A stretch of 53,725 nt of DNA, taken from the NCBI GenBank assembly GCA_035505955.1, contig DATJQH010000005.1, positions 1-53,725 of the forward strand, given 5' to 3'. Positions within the stretch are counted from its first letter, which is position 1. Each line of letters begins with the position of its first letter. The DNA is from Fen-999 sp035505955. Its GTDB lineage: Bacteria; Pseudomonadota; Gammaproteobacteria; Burkholderiales; Rhodocyclaceae. The position numbers were made by a program, and so were the translations under genes. The notes beneath the pieces were generated by a model that did no database searches, had not been told where the DNA came from, and saw only the letters and a program-made list of their open reading frames with translations. Of the stretch, positions 32,499 through 40,432 are shown piece after piece.

Positions 32499-34427
32499 AT
32501 GTCAATCTTCAGCGTCGGAATCTCAGCCCTGAATGCCGCCCAGGTCGGGGTGCAGACCGCCAGCCACAACATCGCGAATGCCTCTACGGCGGGCTATACG
32601 CGCCAGCAGATCATCCAGACCACCGCGACGCCGATGTTTACTGGCGGCGGATACGTTGGTCAGGGCACGGATGTCCAGACGATCCAGCGCGTCTACAACC
32701 AGTACGTCAATTCCCAGCTCATGACAGCGCAAACCGGCGCTTCCGAGATGGATACCTATTCGACACAGATCCAGCAGATCGACAATCTGCTGGGCGATCC
32801 GAATGCGGGCCTGACCCCGGCGTTGTCGGCGTTCTTCAAGGGCATGCAGGAACTTACCGCGAACCCGTCGTCGATCTCCTCCCGCCAGGCGGCGCTTTCG
32901 GCGGGGCAGTCGCTCGTCTCGAGCTTCCAGTCACTCAACGACCAGATCACCCAGATCCGCGACGGCGTCAACCAGCAGATCACCGACGAGGTCACCAACA
33001 TCAATGCGTTGGCGACGCAACTGGCCGACATCAACCAGCGCATCATTTTGGCGCAGGCGACGGGCGCGAACCAGCCGCCCAACGACCTGCTGGACCAGCG
33101 CGACCAGATCCTGACCAATCTGAACAAGGAAGTGCGGACGCAGACGGTCCAGCAAAGCGACGGTACCTTCAGCGTGTTCATCGGCAACGGCCAGCCGCTG
33201 GTGGTCGGCAGCCAGGCGTCGCAACTGCAGGCCGTTCAGGATTCCAGCGATCCTCGCAGCACTACGCTCGCGCTCAAGGCGACTTACGGCAGCACGATGA
33301 CGTTGAACGAATCGCTGATCACGGGCGGCAAACTGGGCGGCCTGCTGTCGTTCCGCTCACAGTCGCTCGATTCCGCGCAAAATGCCCTAGGCCGCATCGC
33401 CATCAGCCTTGGACAGAATTTCAACGACATTCACAAGCTTGGCCAGGATCTGACCGGGACGCTGGGGGCGGACTTCTTCAACATGACGACCCCGGCAACG
33501 TATTCCAGCGAACTCAATCCGGACAAGACGACCGTCAGTCTGACGGCCCAGTTCACTTCGACAGCGGCATCGGACCTTACGACCAGCGACTATCAGCTCA
33601 TCTACAAGGGCGGGACTTACACGGTTACCCGGTTGTCGGACAACAAGACGTGGTCGGGCGGGAACCTGTCGAGCCTGGTCGACTCGAGCAGCCAACCGTT
33701 CGCGGAAGGTTTCACGCTGACCCTGTCGAGCGCGCCACCGGCCGACGGCGACATGTTCAAGATCGAACCGACGCGCAACGGTGCGCAGGACATTTCGGTC
33801 CTCATCACCGATCCCCGCAACATCGCTGCGGCGCTGCCGATCCGGACCGTGACGCCGACCACGAACACCGGCACGGCCAAGATCGATGCCGGCAGCATCA
33901 CGAGTGTCGCCAGCATGCCGCTGTCGAGCGATGTCATCCTCACCTACAACGGCGCTACCAACCAGTTCTCCGCATCAGGCGGGCTGACCGCGGGTCCGTT
34001 TGCCTATACCGCGGGACAACCGATCAGTTTCAATGGCATCACCGTCACCATCACCGGCAATCCGGCCGACGGCGACACCTTCTTGATCCAGAACAACGCC
34101 AATGGCGTTTCCGACAACCGCAACGCGGTTGCACTTGGCGCCCTGCAGACCGGCAAGACGATGGTGGGCGGCACGGCGAGCTATGCGGAAGCCTACGCGC
34201 AGCTGGTCAGCGAAGTCGGCAACAAGGCGCGCCAGGTGCAGGTTGCCGCAGATGCCCAGCAGGCCCTTGCCGACCAGGCACAGAGCGCGCGCGACCAGGT
34301 ATCCGGCGTCAATCTCGACGAGGAGGCGGCCAAGCTCCTGCAGTACCAGCAGGCTTACCAGGCTGCGGCGAAGATGATCGATATCACGAGCAAGTTGTTC
34401 GACCAAATTCTGGCCCTCAACAGCTAG
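32499..34427 (+). CDS. flgK: Hook-filament junction protein FlgK (HAP1)
   Basis: Protein of 642 residues. The N-terminus MSIFSVGISALNAAQVGVQ with SHNIANASTAGYTRQ and the C-terminus NLDEEAAKLLQYQQAYQAAAKMI are the flagellin/hook-type helices of FlgK; the variable middle carries repeated-looking beta segments. It joins hook and filament and is escorted by FlgN. The start is ATG 32499 after GGAG; the frame extends a further 11 codons upstream into the promoter. It has both sigma-54 and sigma-28 promoters. Confidence 0.95.
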   Translation: MSIFSVGISALNAAQVGVQTASHNIANASTAGYTRQQIIQTTATPMFTGGGYVGQGTDVQTIQRVYNQYVNSQLMTAQTGASEMDTYSTQIQQIDNLLGDPNAGLTPALSAFFKGMQELTANPSSISSRQAALSAGQSLVSSFQSLNDQITQIRDGVNQQITDEVTNINALATQLADINQRIILAQATGANQPPNDLLDQRDQILTNLNKEVRTQTVQQSDGTFSVFIGNGQPLVVGSQASQLQAVQDSSDPRSTTLALKATYGSTMTLNESLITGGKLGGLLSFRSQSLDSAQNALGRIAISLGQNFNDIHKLGQDLTGTLGADFFNMTTPATYSSELNPDKTTVSLTAQFTSTAASDLTTSDYQLIYKGGTYTVTRLSDNKTWSGGNLSSLVDSSSQPFAEGFTLTLSSAPPADGDMFKIEPTRNGAQDISVLITDPRNIAAALPIRTVTPTTNTGTAKIDAGSITSVASMPLSSDVILTYNGATNQFSASGGLTAGPFAYTAGQPISFNGITVTITGNPADGDTFLIQNNANGVSDNRNAVALGALQTGKTMVGGTASYAEAYAQLVSEVGNKARQVQVAADAQQALADQAQSARDQVSGVNLDEEAAKLLQYQQAYQAAAKMIDITSKLFDQILALNS

Positions 34428-34438
34428 CGAGGCACCAA

Positions 34439-35656
34439 ATGATCAGAATCAGCACTGGAATGATCTATGACGCTGGCGTCCGGGCGATCAACGAACAGAC
34501 GGCAGCGGCGCTGAAGATCCAGCAGCAGGCCGCCAGCGGGCGCCGCATCCTGACGCCATCGGACGATCCGGTGGCCGCGGCACGGGCGCTCGTGGTCAGC
34601 CAGGCGGCAGACGTCGTCACGCAGTACGGGGCCAATCAGGAAAACGCCAAGACGGCCCTGAGCCTGGAAGACACGCAACTCATGAACGCCAACGACGTGC
34701 TTGGACAGGTCCGGGACCTTGCGGTCAAGGCGCTGAACGGCTCGCTTTCCGCCAGCGATCGCCAGAGCATCGCGACGCAATTGCGCGCAAGTTACGACCA
34801 GCTGCTCGGCATCGCCAATTCGACCGATGGCACGGGCCAGTACCTCTTCTCCGGCTACATGGGCGACACGAAACCGTTCGCCGGCGCTGTGGGCGGTGCC
34901 ATGCAGTATGCGGGCGATGACGGCCAGAGGACCTTGCAGGTGTCGGCCACGCGCCACCTGGAGACGAGCGATTCGGGGCTGGATATCTTCCAGCGCATCG
35001 GCAACGGCAACGGGACGTTCACCACCGACTTTGGAAGCAACACGGGCACCGGCGTCATCGACGGCGGTACGGTGACCAACCCGGCGGCCTGGTCCGCGCC
35101 GACGAGCGGCAGCTATACGCTCCGGTTCACCGTCTCGGGCGGCGTAACCACGTACCAGGTCTATGACGGCGCGACGGCCGTTGCGGGTCTTTCCGGCACC
35201 TACACGAGCGGCCAGCCGATCGCACTGCCAGGGTCTCAGGTGACGGTAACCGGCGCCCCCGCAAACAACGACACGTTCACGATCACGCCGAGTTCCAGCC
35301 AGTCGGTGTTCGACACGATCTCCAACCTGATTACGGCGATCGAAGGCGCTTCGACCACGCCGGCGGGGCAGGCCGCGTACCAGATGGACGTCGGTGGCGC
35401 GATCGGAGGCATCGATCGTGCCGCGGGCAACATCATGCGCGTCGACACGGCAGTCGGGTCGCGCCTGGCGGAAATCGATTCACTGGCCACCGCCAACAGC
35501 GCGGTGTCGCTGCAGTACCAGCAGACGCTGTCCAACCTGCAGGACGTGGACATGACGCAGGCGCTTTCAGACCTGACGCGTAAGCAGGTCGAGCTCGAGG
35601 CGGCGCAGAAATCCTTCGTGGCAACGTCGAAGCTGTCGTTGTTCGACTACCTATGA
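34439..35656 (+). CDS. flgL: Hook-filament junction protein FlgL (HAP3)
   Basis: Protein of 405 residues from ATG 34439, preceded by GAGG. N-terminal MIRISTGMIYDAGVRAIN and SGRRILTPSDDPVAAARAL, C-terminal LQDVDMTQALSDLTRKQVELEAAQKSF, both flagellin-type. A variable beta domain is inserted at about 200-290. It lies 11 bases after flgK and overlaps the following lipoprotein gene by 4 bases (ATGA). Confidence 0.95.
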   Translation: MIRISTGMIYDAGVRAINEQTAAALKIQQQAASGRRILTPSDDPVAAARALVVSQAADVVTQYGANQENAKTALSLEDTQLMNANDVLGQVRDLAVKALNGSLSASDRQSIATQLRASYDQLLGIANSTDGTGQYLFSGYMGDTKPFAGAVGGAMQYAGDDGQRTLQVSATRHLETSDSGLDIFQRIGNGNGTFTTDFGSNTGTGVIDGGTVTNPAAWSAPTSGSYTLRFTVSGGVTTYQVYDGATAVAGLSGTYTSGQPIALPGSQVTVTGAPANNDTFTITPSSSQSVFDTISNLITAIEGASTTPAGQAAYQMDVGGAIGGIDRAAGNIMRVDTAVGSRLAEIDSLATANSAVSLQYQQTLSNLQDVDMTQALSDLTRKQVELEAAQKSFVATSKLSLFDYL

Positions 35657-36102
35657 GAACTGCCCTTGCCGTGATGGTCGGTTGCGCGCTCTGCGCTTGC
35701 AGCACGACCACGAAGGACATCCCGAGCAACCGCTACCTGCTGCCCAACGCCACGCTCAAGGTCTCGCCTTCCATCAGCGTCGGGCTGGACAAGGTCGTAA
35801 TCTGGGGCGCCCTTGCCGGGGCGGCCTATTACGTTCTGGATCCGCTGGCGCCAAACTGGGACATCGAAGAGGCCCCCATGGGAGAGAAGCATATTCACTT
35901 CTCGCTCCGGATGAAGCGCTACTACGCCGGAGGCGCCGGGGAAGCCCAGGAGATATTCCGACGCCGTGCCAGGGAACTCGCGCGTCTGAACGGTTACGAC
36001 GGCTATGACGTTCTTGAATATCGGGAGTCGCTCGACTCGTCCGTGATCGGCTCGCAGCGTACGGCCGAAGGCGTGATCATGCTGACGAGGAAATCAGGCT
36101 AG
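35653..36102 (+). CDS. Small predicted lipoprotein of unknown function, coupled to flgL
   Basis: Protein of 149 residues. The signal peptide MRTALAVMVGCALCACS has a Cys-preceding lipobox-like end (CALCAC, Cys16 probable). A hydrophobic segment near residues 46-63 (KVVIWGALAGAAYYVLDPL) and a charged region KRYYAGGAGEAQEIFRRRARELARLNGYDGYDVL follow. I do not recognise the family. The ATGA overlap with flgL shows translational coupling, so a role at the cell envelope linked to the flagellum is inferred, not shown. Its stop overlaps that of fliR on the other strand at CTAG 36099-36102. Confidence 0.8.
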   Translation: MRTALAVMVGCALCACSTTTKDIPSNRYLLPNATLKVSPSISVGLDKVVIWGALAGAAYYVLDPLAPNWDIEEAPMGEKHIHFSLRMKRYYAGGAGEAQEIFRRRARELARLNGYDGYDVLEYRESLDSSVIGSQRTAEGVIMLTRKSG

Positions 36103-36887
36103 GTGCCGGCGGCGGCCTGCATGATGCCGTGCAGTGCCGTGAAACTCTGATCGAACAGCCGTTCCAGCGCGGCCCCGAAGTAGGGCAGGGAAATCATCAC
36201 CACGACGAATCCGGAGACCATCGTCACCGGAAAGCCGATCGCGAACAGGTTCAGTTGCGGCGCCACCCGGGACAGCACGCCCATGGCGATGTTGGCGATC
36301 AGCAAGGCGGCCACCACGGGCAGTGACAGCAGCACGCCGGCGGAGAACAGTACGGCCGCCCACCTGACGAGGGCGGCGATGCCAAGACCCGAGATCGGCG
36401 TGGCGCTCACCGGAAGGAGTCGAAAGCTCTCCGCGAGCGTCGCCAGCACGAGCAGATGGCCGTTCATGGCCAGGAAAAGCAGCGTCGTCACGATGCCGAG
36501 AAACTCGCCCAGCACGGGGGTCTGGCCGGCGTTCTGCGGGTCGTAGAACACCGCGAACGACAAGCCCATCTGCAGACCCATGAGTTCGCCGGCGAGATCG
36601 ACGGCGGAAAAGGCGATGTACAAAGTCAGCCCCAGCAGGACGCCAATTACGGTCTGCTGCGCGAGGATGGCGAGGCCGATCCAGGAGCCGGCCGCAACAG
36701 CCGGCATCGGCGGCAAGGCCGGCGCGAGGGCCAGAGCGATGGCGATGCCGAGCAGGATGCGCACGCGCAGCGGCAGGCCGACGCTCGAGAAGACGGGCGC
36801 AACAGCCACGAGACCGAGGATTCGCGCCAGCGGGAAGACGAAGAGGGCGAGCCAGGCGTCGAGTTGTGCGGAGGTGATCGAGACCAT
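36099..36887 (-). CDS. fliR: Flagellar type III export gate protein FliR
   Basis: Protein of 262 residues with about six membrane helices. The start ATG 36887 gives the usual N-terminus MVSITSAQLDAWLALFVFPLARI in pieces, and overlaps the fliQ stop by one base; a longer frame to 36956 is not homologous. Conserved features include GLQMGLSFAVFYDPQ and the C-terminal LPYFGAALERLFDQSF. With FliP and FliQ it forms the export gate. It is the last gene of fliKLMNOPQR. Confidence 0.95.
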   Translation of the reverse strand: MVSITSAQLDAWLALFVFPLARILGLVAVAPVFSSVGLPLRVRILLGIAIALALAPALPPMPAVAAGSWIGLAILAQQTVIGVLLGLTLYIAFSAVDLAGELMGLQMGLSFAVFYDPQNAGQTPVLGEFLGIVTTLLFLAMNGHLLVLATLAESFRLLPVSATPISGLGIAALVRWAAVLFSAGVLLSLPVVAALLIANIAMGVLSRVAPQLNLFAIGFPVTMVSGFVVVMISLPYFGAALERLFDQSFTALHGIMQAAAGT

Positions 36888-37156
36888 TACCCGATCAGGC
36901 TCGGGATGGCCTCGTAGAGCCGGCGGATATAGTCGGTGATCACCGTGATCATCCACGGGCCGGCGACGATCAGCGTCACGAACATGACGATCAGCTTGGG
37001 GACGAACGACAAAGTCGTTTCGTTGATCTGTGTGGCGGCCTGGAAGATACTGACGATGAGGCCAGTCGCCAGCGCGGCAATGAAGAGCGGGGCGGAAACC
37101 AGTAGCGCGACTTCCATGGCCTCGCGGCCGATTTCGATGACGGTGGTGGGTGTCAT
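36887..37156 (-). CDS. fliQ: Flagellar type III export gate protein FliQ
   Basis: Protein of 89 residues, the standard length, with two membrane helices (about 15-40 and 52-75). Start ATG 37156 gives MTPTTVIEIGREAMEVALL; an in-frame upstream start at 37183 would overlap fliP. The segment SIFQAATQINETTLSFVPK is diagnostic. Confidence 0.96.
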   Translation of the reverse strand: MTPTTVIEIGREAMEVALLVSAPLFIAALATGLIVSIFQAATQINETTLSFVPKLIVMFVTLIVAGPWMITVITDYIRRLYEAIPSLIG

Positions 37157-37163
37157 GGCGCGA

Positions 37164-37898
37164 TCATCCAAAACTGCTGACAAGCGAAGCGATGAGCAGG
37201 TTCCAGCCGTCGACGAGCACGAACAGCATGAGCTTGAACGGCAGGGACACCATGACCGGCGACATCATCATCATGCCCATCGACATCAATACCGACGCGA
37301 CCACCATGTCGATGATGAGGAACGGAATGAAGACGATGAAACCGATCTGAAACGCGGTCTTGAGTTCGGAGGTGGCGAAGGCCGGGATCAGTACGCGCAT
37401 GGGGATATCGTCCGCCGTTGCCGGCTTGGGTTGCCCCGCGACTTTCGTGAACAAGGCCAGGTCGGTCTCGCGTACCTGCTTGAGCATGAATCCCCGCAGC
37501 GGCTGGGCTCCGCGGTCGACGGCCTGCGTGAAGGTGATCTTGTTCTCGCTCAGGGGAATGTAGGCGTCGGTGTAAATCTTGTCGGCGACAGGCGCCATGA
37601 CGAAGAATGTTAGGAACAAGCTCAGGCCCACGAGCACCTGGTTCGGCGGGGAAGTCTGCGTGCCCAACGCGTGCCGCAGGAGCGACAGAACGATGATGAT
37701 GCGCGTGAAACTGGTCATCATCAGCAACATGGCCGGCAGGAAAGTCAGGCTCGTGAGTAGGACGAGCGTCTGGATCGGCATCGACCACTGCGTGCCGCCG
37801 CCCGGCGCGGGCGAACTCGTGATTGCCGGCAGCGCCTGCGCTGCCGCCAGGGTCGGGATGAGCAGAAGGACCAGGGCGGCGAGCGTTCTAGCGCGCAC
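37164..37898 (-). CDS. fliP: Flagellar type III export gate protein FliP
   Basis: Protein of 244 residues. It begins with a cleavable signal-like sequence (LAALVLLLIPTLAAAQ) and has four membrane helices. LPAMLLMMTSFTRIIIVLS, TPPNQVLVGLSLFLTFFVM in variant form, and the C-terminal GMMMMSPVMVSLPFKLMLF are the family hallmarks. The start overlaps the end of fliO by 11 bases. Confidence 0.97.
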   Translation of the reverse strand: MRARTLAALVLLLIPTLAAAQALPAITSSPAPGGGTQWSMPIQTLVLLTSLTFLPAMLLMMTSFTRIIIVLSLLRHALGTQTSPPNQVLVGLSLFLTFFVMAPVADKIYTDAYIPLSENKITFTQAVDRGAQPLRGFMLKQVRETDLALFTKVAGQPKPATADDIPMRVLIPAFATSELKTAFQIGFIVFIPFLIIDMVVASVLMSMGMMMMSPVMVSLPFKLMLFVLVDGWNLLIASLVSSFG

Positions 37899-38310
37899 GC
37901 GACCGATCCAGTGTCCGGCGCAGCCAGCCGGCGAAATCAGGGCTGCTCTGAGGCGTCGGTTGCGGCGAACTGCCGCGCGGAACCTCGGCCAGGGCGTTCA
38001 CGCGGCCTGGAGCGACTCCCAGCACCAGCCAGGTTTCGCCGACTTCGACTACGACCACGCGTTCCCTCGGCCCGACCGCGGTGCCGGCAACCACGCGCAT
38101 CAGTCCCGCGGCTTCGCCGCGCGGCAGGGAGAGGCGCTTCAGCAACCAAAGTCCCGCGATCATGAGCGCGATGACAAGGCCGAGGCCAAGGAGCATCTGG
38201 ACGACGCTGCCGCCCAAATCCTGATGCGGCACAGCCGCCTGCGCCCAGACGACGCCAGGTACAAGAGTGGCTACGGCGGGCAGCAGGCGAAATGCGGGAG
38301 CGGGGACCAT
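37888..38310 (-). CDS. fliO: Flagellar export accessory protein FliO
   Basis: Protein of 140 residues. A signal-like N-terminus (FRLLPAVATLVPGVVWAQ) is followed by a membrane helix (VVQMLLGLGLVIALMIAGLWLL, about 38-59) and a cytoplasmic tail with VVVVEVGETWLVLGVAPGRV, the FliO signature. It helps FliP assemble. It is separated from fliN by an unusually long 76-base gap in an otherwise tight operon; no firm promoter is seen there. Confidence 0.9.
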   Translation of the reverse strand: MVPAPAFRLLPAVATLVPGVVWAQAAVPHQDLGGSVVQMLLGLGLVIALMIAGLWLLKRLSLPRGEAAGLMRVVAGTAVGPRERVVVVEVGETWLVLGVAPGRVNALAEVPRGSSPQPTPQSSPDFAGWLRRTLDRSRAR

Positions 38311-38386
38311 GGTCGCATCAGAATACGAAGCGAAGTCCCGTGGAAAACCGCCGAGCAGAAGGGAAAAGCGACGGCAATCCCGACCG

Positions 38387-38800
38387 CTAGTGGTTTAGCT
38401 TCCGAATGCGTTCCTGGGGCGTGACGATGTCGGTCAGGCGGATGCCGAACTTGTCATTGACGACGACCACTTCGCCTTGCGCGATCAGCGTGCCGTTGAC
38501 GAGCACATCCATCGGTTCCCCGGCGAGACCTTCCAGTTCCACGACCGAACCGTGTGCAAGCTGCAGGAGGTTGCGTATGGATATCTTGGTACGTCCCAGT
38601 TCGACTGTCAGGCGGACCGGTATGTCCATGATCAGTTCGAAGCCATGGGGCGAACCGGCCTTCTGGTCGCCGCCGCCGAACTGTTCGAAGATCTGCGCGG
38701 GCATCGGGGCAGCCTTTGCGTCGACCGCCGCCTGTTCGTTCATTGCCGCCGCCCAGTCGTCGTCCGACACCTGTTTCTCTTCGACATTGTCGTTCATCAC
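38387..38800 (-). CDS. fliN: Flagellar motor switch protein FliN
   Basis: Protein of 137 residues. The C-terminal SpoA domain (about 60-137) carries MDIPVRLTVELGRTKISIRNLL and EPMDVLVNGTLIAQGEVVVV, the FliN hallmark. The N-terminal acidic extension (DDDWAAAMNEQAAVDAK) is typical of betaproteobacteria. FliN forms the C ring rim and binds CheY-P and FliH. It lies 6 bases after fliM. Confidence 0.96.
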   Translation of the reverse strand: MMNDNVEEKQVSDDDWAAAMNEQAAVDAKAAPMPAQIFEQFGGGDQKAGSPHGFELIMDIPVRLTVELGRTKISIRNLLQLAHGSVVELEGLAGEPMDVLVNGTLIAQGEVVVVNDKFGIRLTDIVTPQERIRKLNH

Positions 38801-38806
38801 GTGCTC

Positions 38807-39790
38807 CTAAGCTGATTCGTTCTCATCCTGGGCGACAAAGCGTTCGACCCTGAGTGCGTACTGACCGTTCCGCACGCCATAGCGGCAGGACATGACGGGC
38901 ACACCGTCCACCGCGGCGTGAATGTGGTCCTCCAGGTGGATCGGGACAACGTCGCCCACCTTCAGGTCGACCACCTTGCTCAACGGCAATTCAGCCACGC
39001 CCAGCGGAGCGACGAGTTCAACCTCCGCGATCTGCAACTGCTTCGCCAGGGTGCTGCTCCAGCGCCGGTCGATGGCGGCCTGCTCGCTGTGCATCGTGCT
39101 GTAAAGCACGTCGCGGATCGGCTCCACCATCGAATAGGGAATGCACATGTGCATCTCGGAGGAATTGCCGCCCAGTTCGATCGTGAATGTCACCGCCACG
39201 ACGATCTCGGAGGGCGTGGCGATGTTCGCGAACTGCGTGTTCATCTCCGAGCGCACATACTCGAACTTGATTTCGAACACGGGCTTCCATGCTTTTTCGT
39301 ATTCGTTGAAGAAGACGTTCAGCAGGCCCTGGATGATGCGCTGCTCGGTCGCCGTGAAATCGCGTCCTTCGACCCGCGTATGGAAGCGGCCATCGCCGCC
39401 GAACATGCTGTCAACGACCAGGAAGACCAGGTTCGGATCCAGCACCATGAGCGCTGTTCCGCGCAGCGGCTTGATGGTGATCAGGTTGAGATTCGTCGGC
39501 ACCACCAGGTTCCGGATGAACTCGCTGTACTTCTGGACCTTGATCGGGCCCACCGAGATCTCCGACCCCTTGTGCATGTAGTTGAACAGGCCAATGCGCA
39601 ACAGCCGGGCAAACCGCTCGTTGATGAGTTCCAGCGTCGGCATGCGGCCGCGTACGATTCGCTCCTGGCGCCCCAGGTCGTAAGCCTTCACGCCCCCGGA
39701 CGTTTCTTCCGCTGCGGTTTCCTCCGTGTCGCCACTGACCCCCTTGAGCAGGGCGTCGACTTCTTCCTGGGAGAGAAAGTCCTGGCTCAT
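38807..39790 (-). CDS. fliM: Flagellar motor switch protein FliM
   Basis: Protein of 327 residues. The N-terminal CheY-binding peptide (FLSQEEVDALLKGV) is intact; the CheC-like middle domain (about 45-230) and the C-terminal SpoA domain (about 245-320) follow. It is the main CheY-P target in the C ring. 6-base gaps on both sides show tight operon structure with fliL and fliN. Confidence 0.97.
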   Translation of the reverse strand: MSQDFLSQEEVDALLKGVSGDTEETAAEETSGGVKAYDLGRQERIVRGRMPTLELINERFARLLRIGLFNYMHKGSEISVGPIKVQKYSEFIRNLVVPTNLNLITIKPLRGTALMVLDPNLVFLVVDSMFGGDGRFHTRVEGRDFTATEQRIIQGLLNVFFNEYEKAWKPVFEIKFEYVRSEMNTQFANIATPSEIVVAVTFTIELGGNSSEMHMCIPYSMVEPIRDVLYSTMHSEQAAIDRRWSSTLAKQLQIAEVELVAPLGVAELPLSKVVDLKVGDVVPIHLEDHIHAAVDGVPVMSCRYGVRNGQYALRVERFVAQDENESA

Positions 39791-39796
39791 TCCGCC

Positions 39797-40396
39797 CTAC
39801 TGGACGATGAACGACGTGAATAGCACGGCTTGAACGGGATCATCAGGCCCGGCCAGATCGCCCGGCTCCGGCTCCTCCCGTCCCTTCTTGCGCGGCGGCG
39901 GCGGCTCGATGATGGCGTTGATCGTCACGCGCATCTCGTTGGCAAGCCTTTGCACCCCTTGTGGCGTGGAAACGTCTGATGCCTTCTTGCCCGACAGTAT
40001 GAGCAGCGTCTTGTGCCTGATCTCGGGCGTGTACTGCTTGATCTTGTCGCCGACATGGGCGTCGAGCACCCGCAACTCCGGCGTCGCCTGCAGGTAGGCC
40101 TCCTGCTGCTCAGTCTGCAACTTCACCGTGAACGGATCAAGCTTGACGAAGACCGGGGGGGCATCCTCGTGTTCCTTCTTCGACTTCTTGATCTTCTCGA
40201 CCTTGGCGGGCGGTTCGTCGCCCTCTTCGTCCGCTGCCGTCGCCTCCGCCTTGTTCTTGGACAGGACATACCACGTCACGCCACCGGCCGCGACAAGCGC
40301 GATGACAGCGGCGACGATGATCAACAGAAGCTTCTTGCTCTTCTTCGGTGGCGGTGCCTCGGTTTCGGCACCCTCGGCTTTCTTCGCTTCAGCCAT
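39797..40396 (-). CDS. fliL: Stator-associated membrane protein FliL
   Basis: Protein of 199 residues. A Lys/Pro-rich cytoplasmic tail, one membrane helix (LLLIIVAAVIALVAAGGVTWYVL, about 23-45), a highly charged linker (about 50-78) and a periplasmic FliL domain (FVKLDPFTVKL ... TPEIRHKTLLILS). The C-terminal part has a Pro/Arg-rich insertion (EPPPPRKKGREEPEPG) that is longer than usual before the final LFTSFIVQ. FliL rings surround stators and support torque. The start ATG 40396 follows GGGGAG. Confidence 0.93.
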   Translation of the reverse strand: MAEAKKAEGAETEAPPPKKSKKLLLIIVAAVIALVAAGGVTWYVLSKNKAEATAADEEGDEPPAKVEKIKKSKKEHEDAPPVFVKLDPFTVKLQTEQQEAYLQATPELRVLDAHVGDKIKQYTPEIRHKTLLILSGKKASDVSTPQGVQRLANEMRVTINAIIEPPPPRKKGREEPEPGDLAGPDDPVQAVLFTSFIVQ

Positions 40397-40432
40397 CCGT
40401 CAACTCCCCAGAAACGCTCTAGTGCACATCTA

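Noticed and set aside
33650..34438. Upstream extension of the flgL frame
   Set aside because: It overlaps flgK in another frame and has Arg/His-rich shadow composition; flgL starts at 34439 with a good ribosome binding site.
36621..36645. AAAGTCAGCCCC inside fliR resembling the 28-bp repeat
   Set aside because: The reverse strand encodes LLGLTLY, a normal FliR helix, so the match is explained by coding sequence.
38311..38386. Weak sigma-54-like element in the fliN-fliO gap
   Set aside because: The spacing fits but most -24 and -12 bases do not; no palindrome is near.
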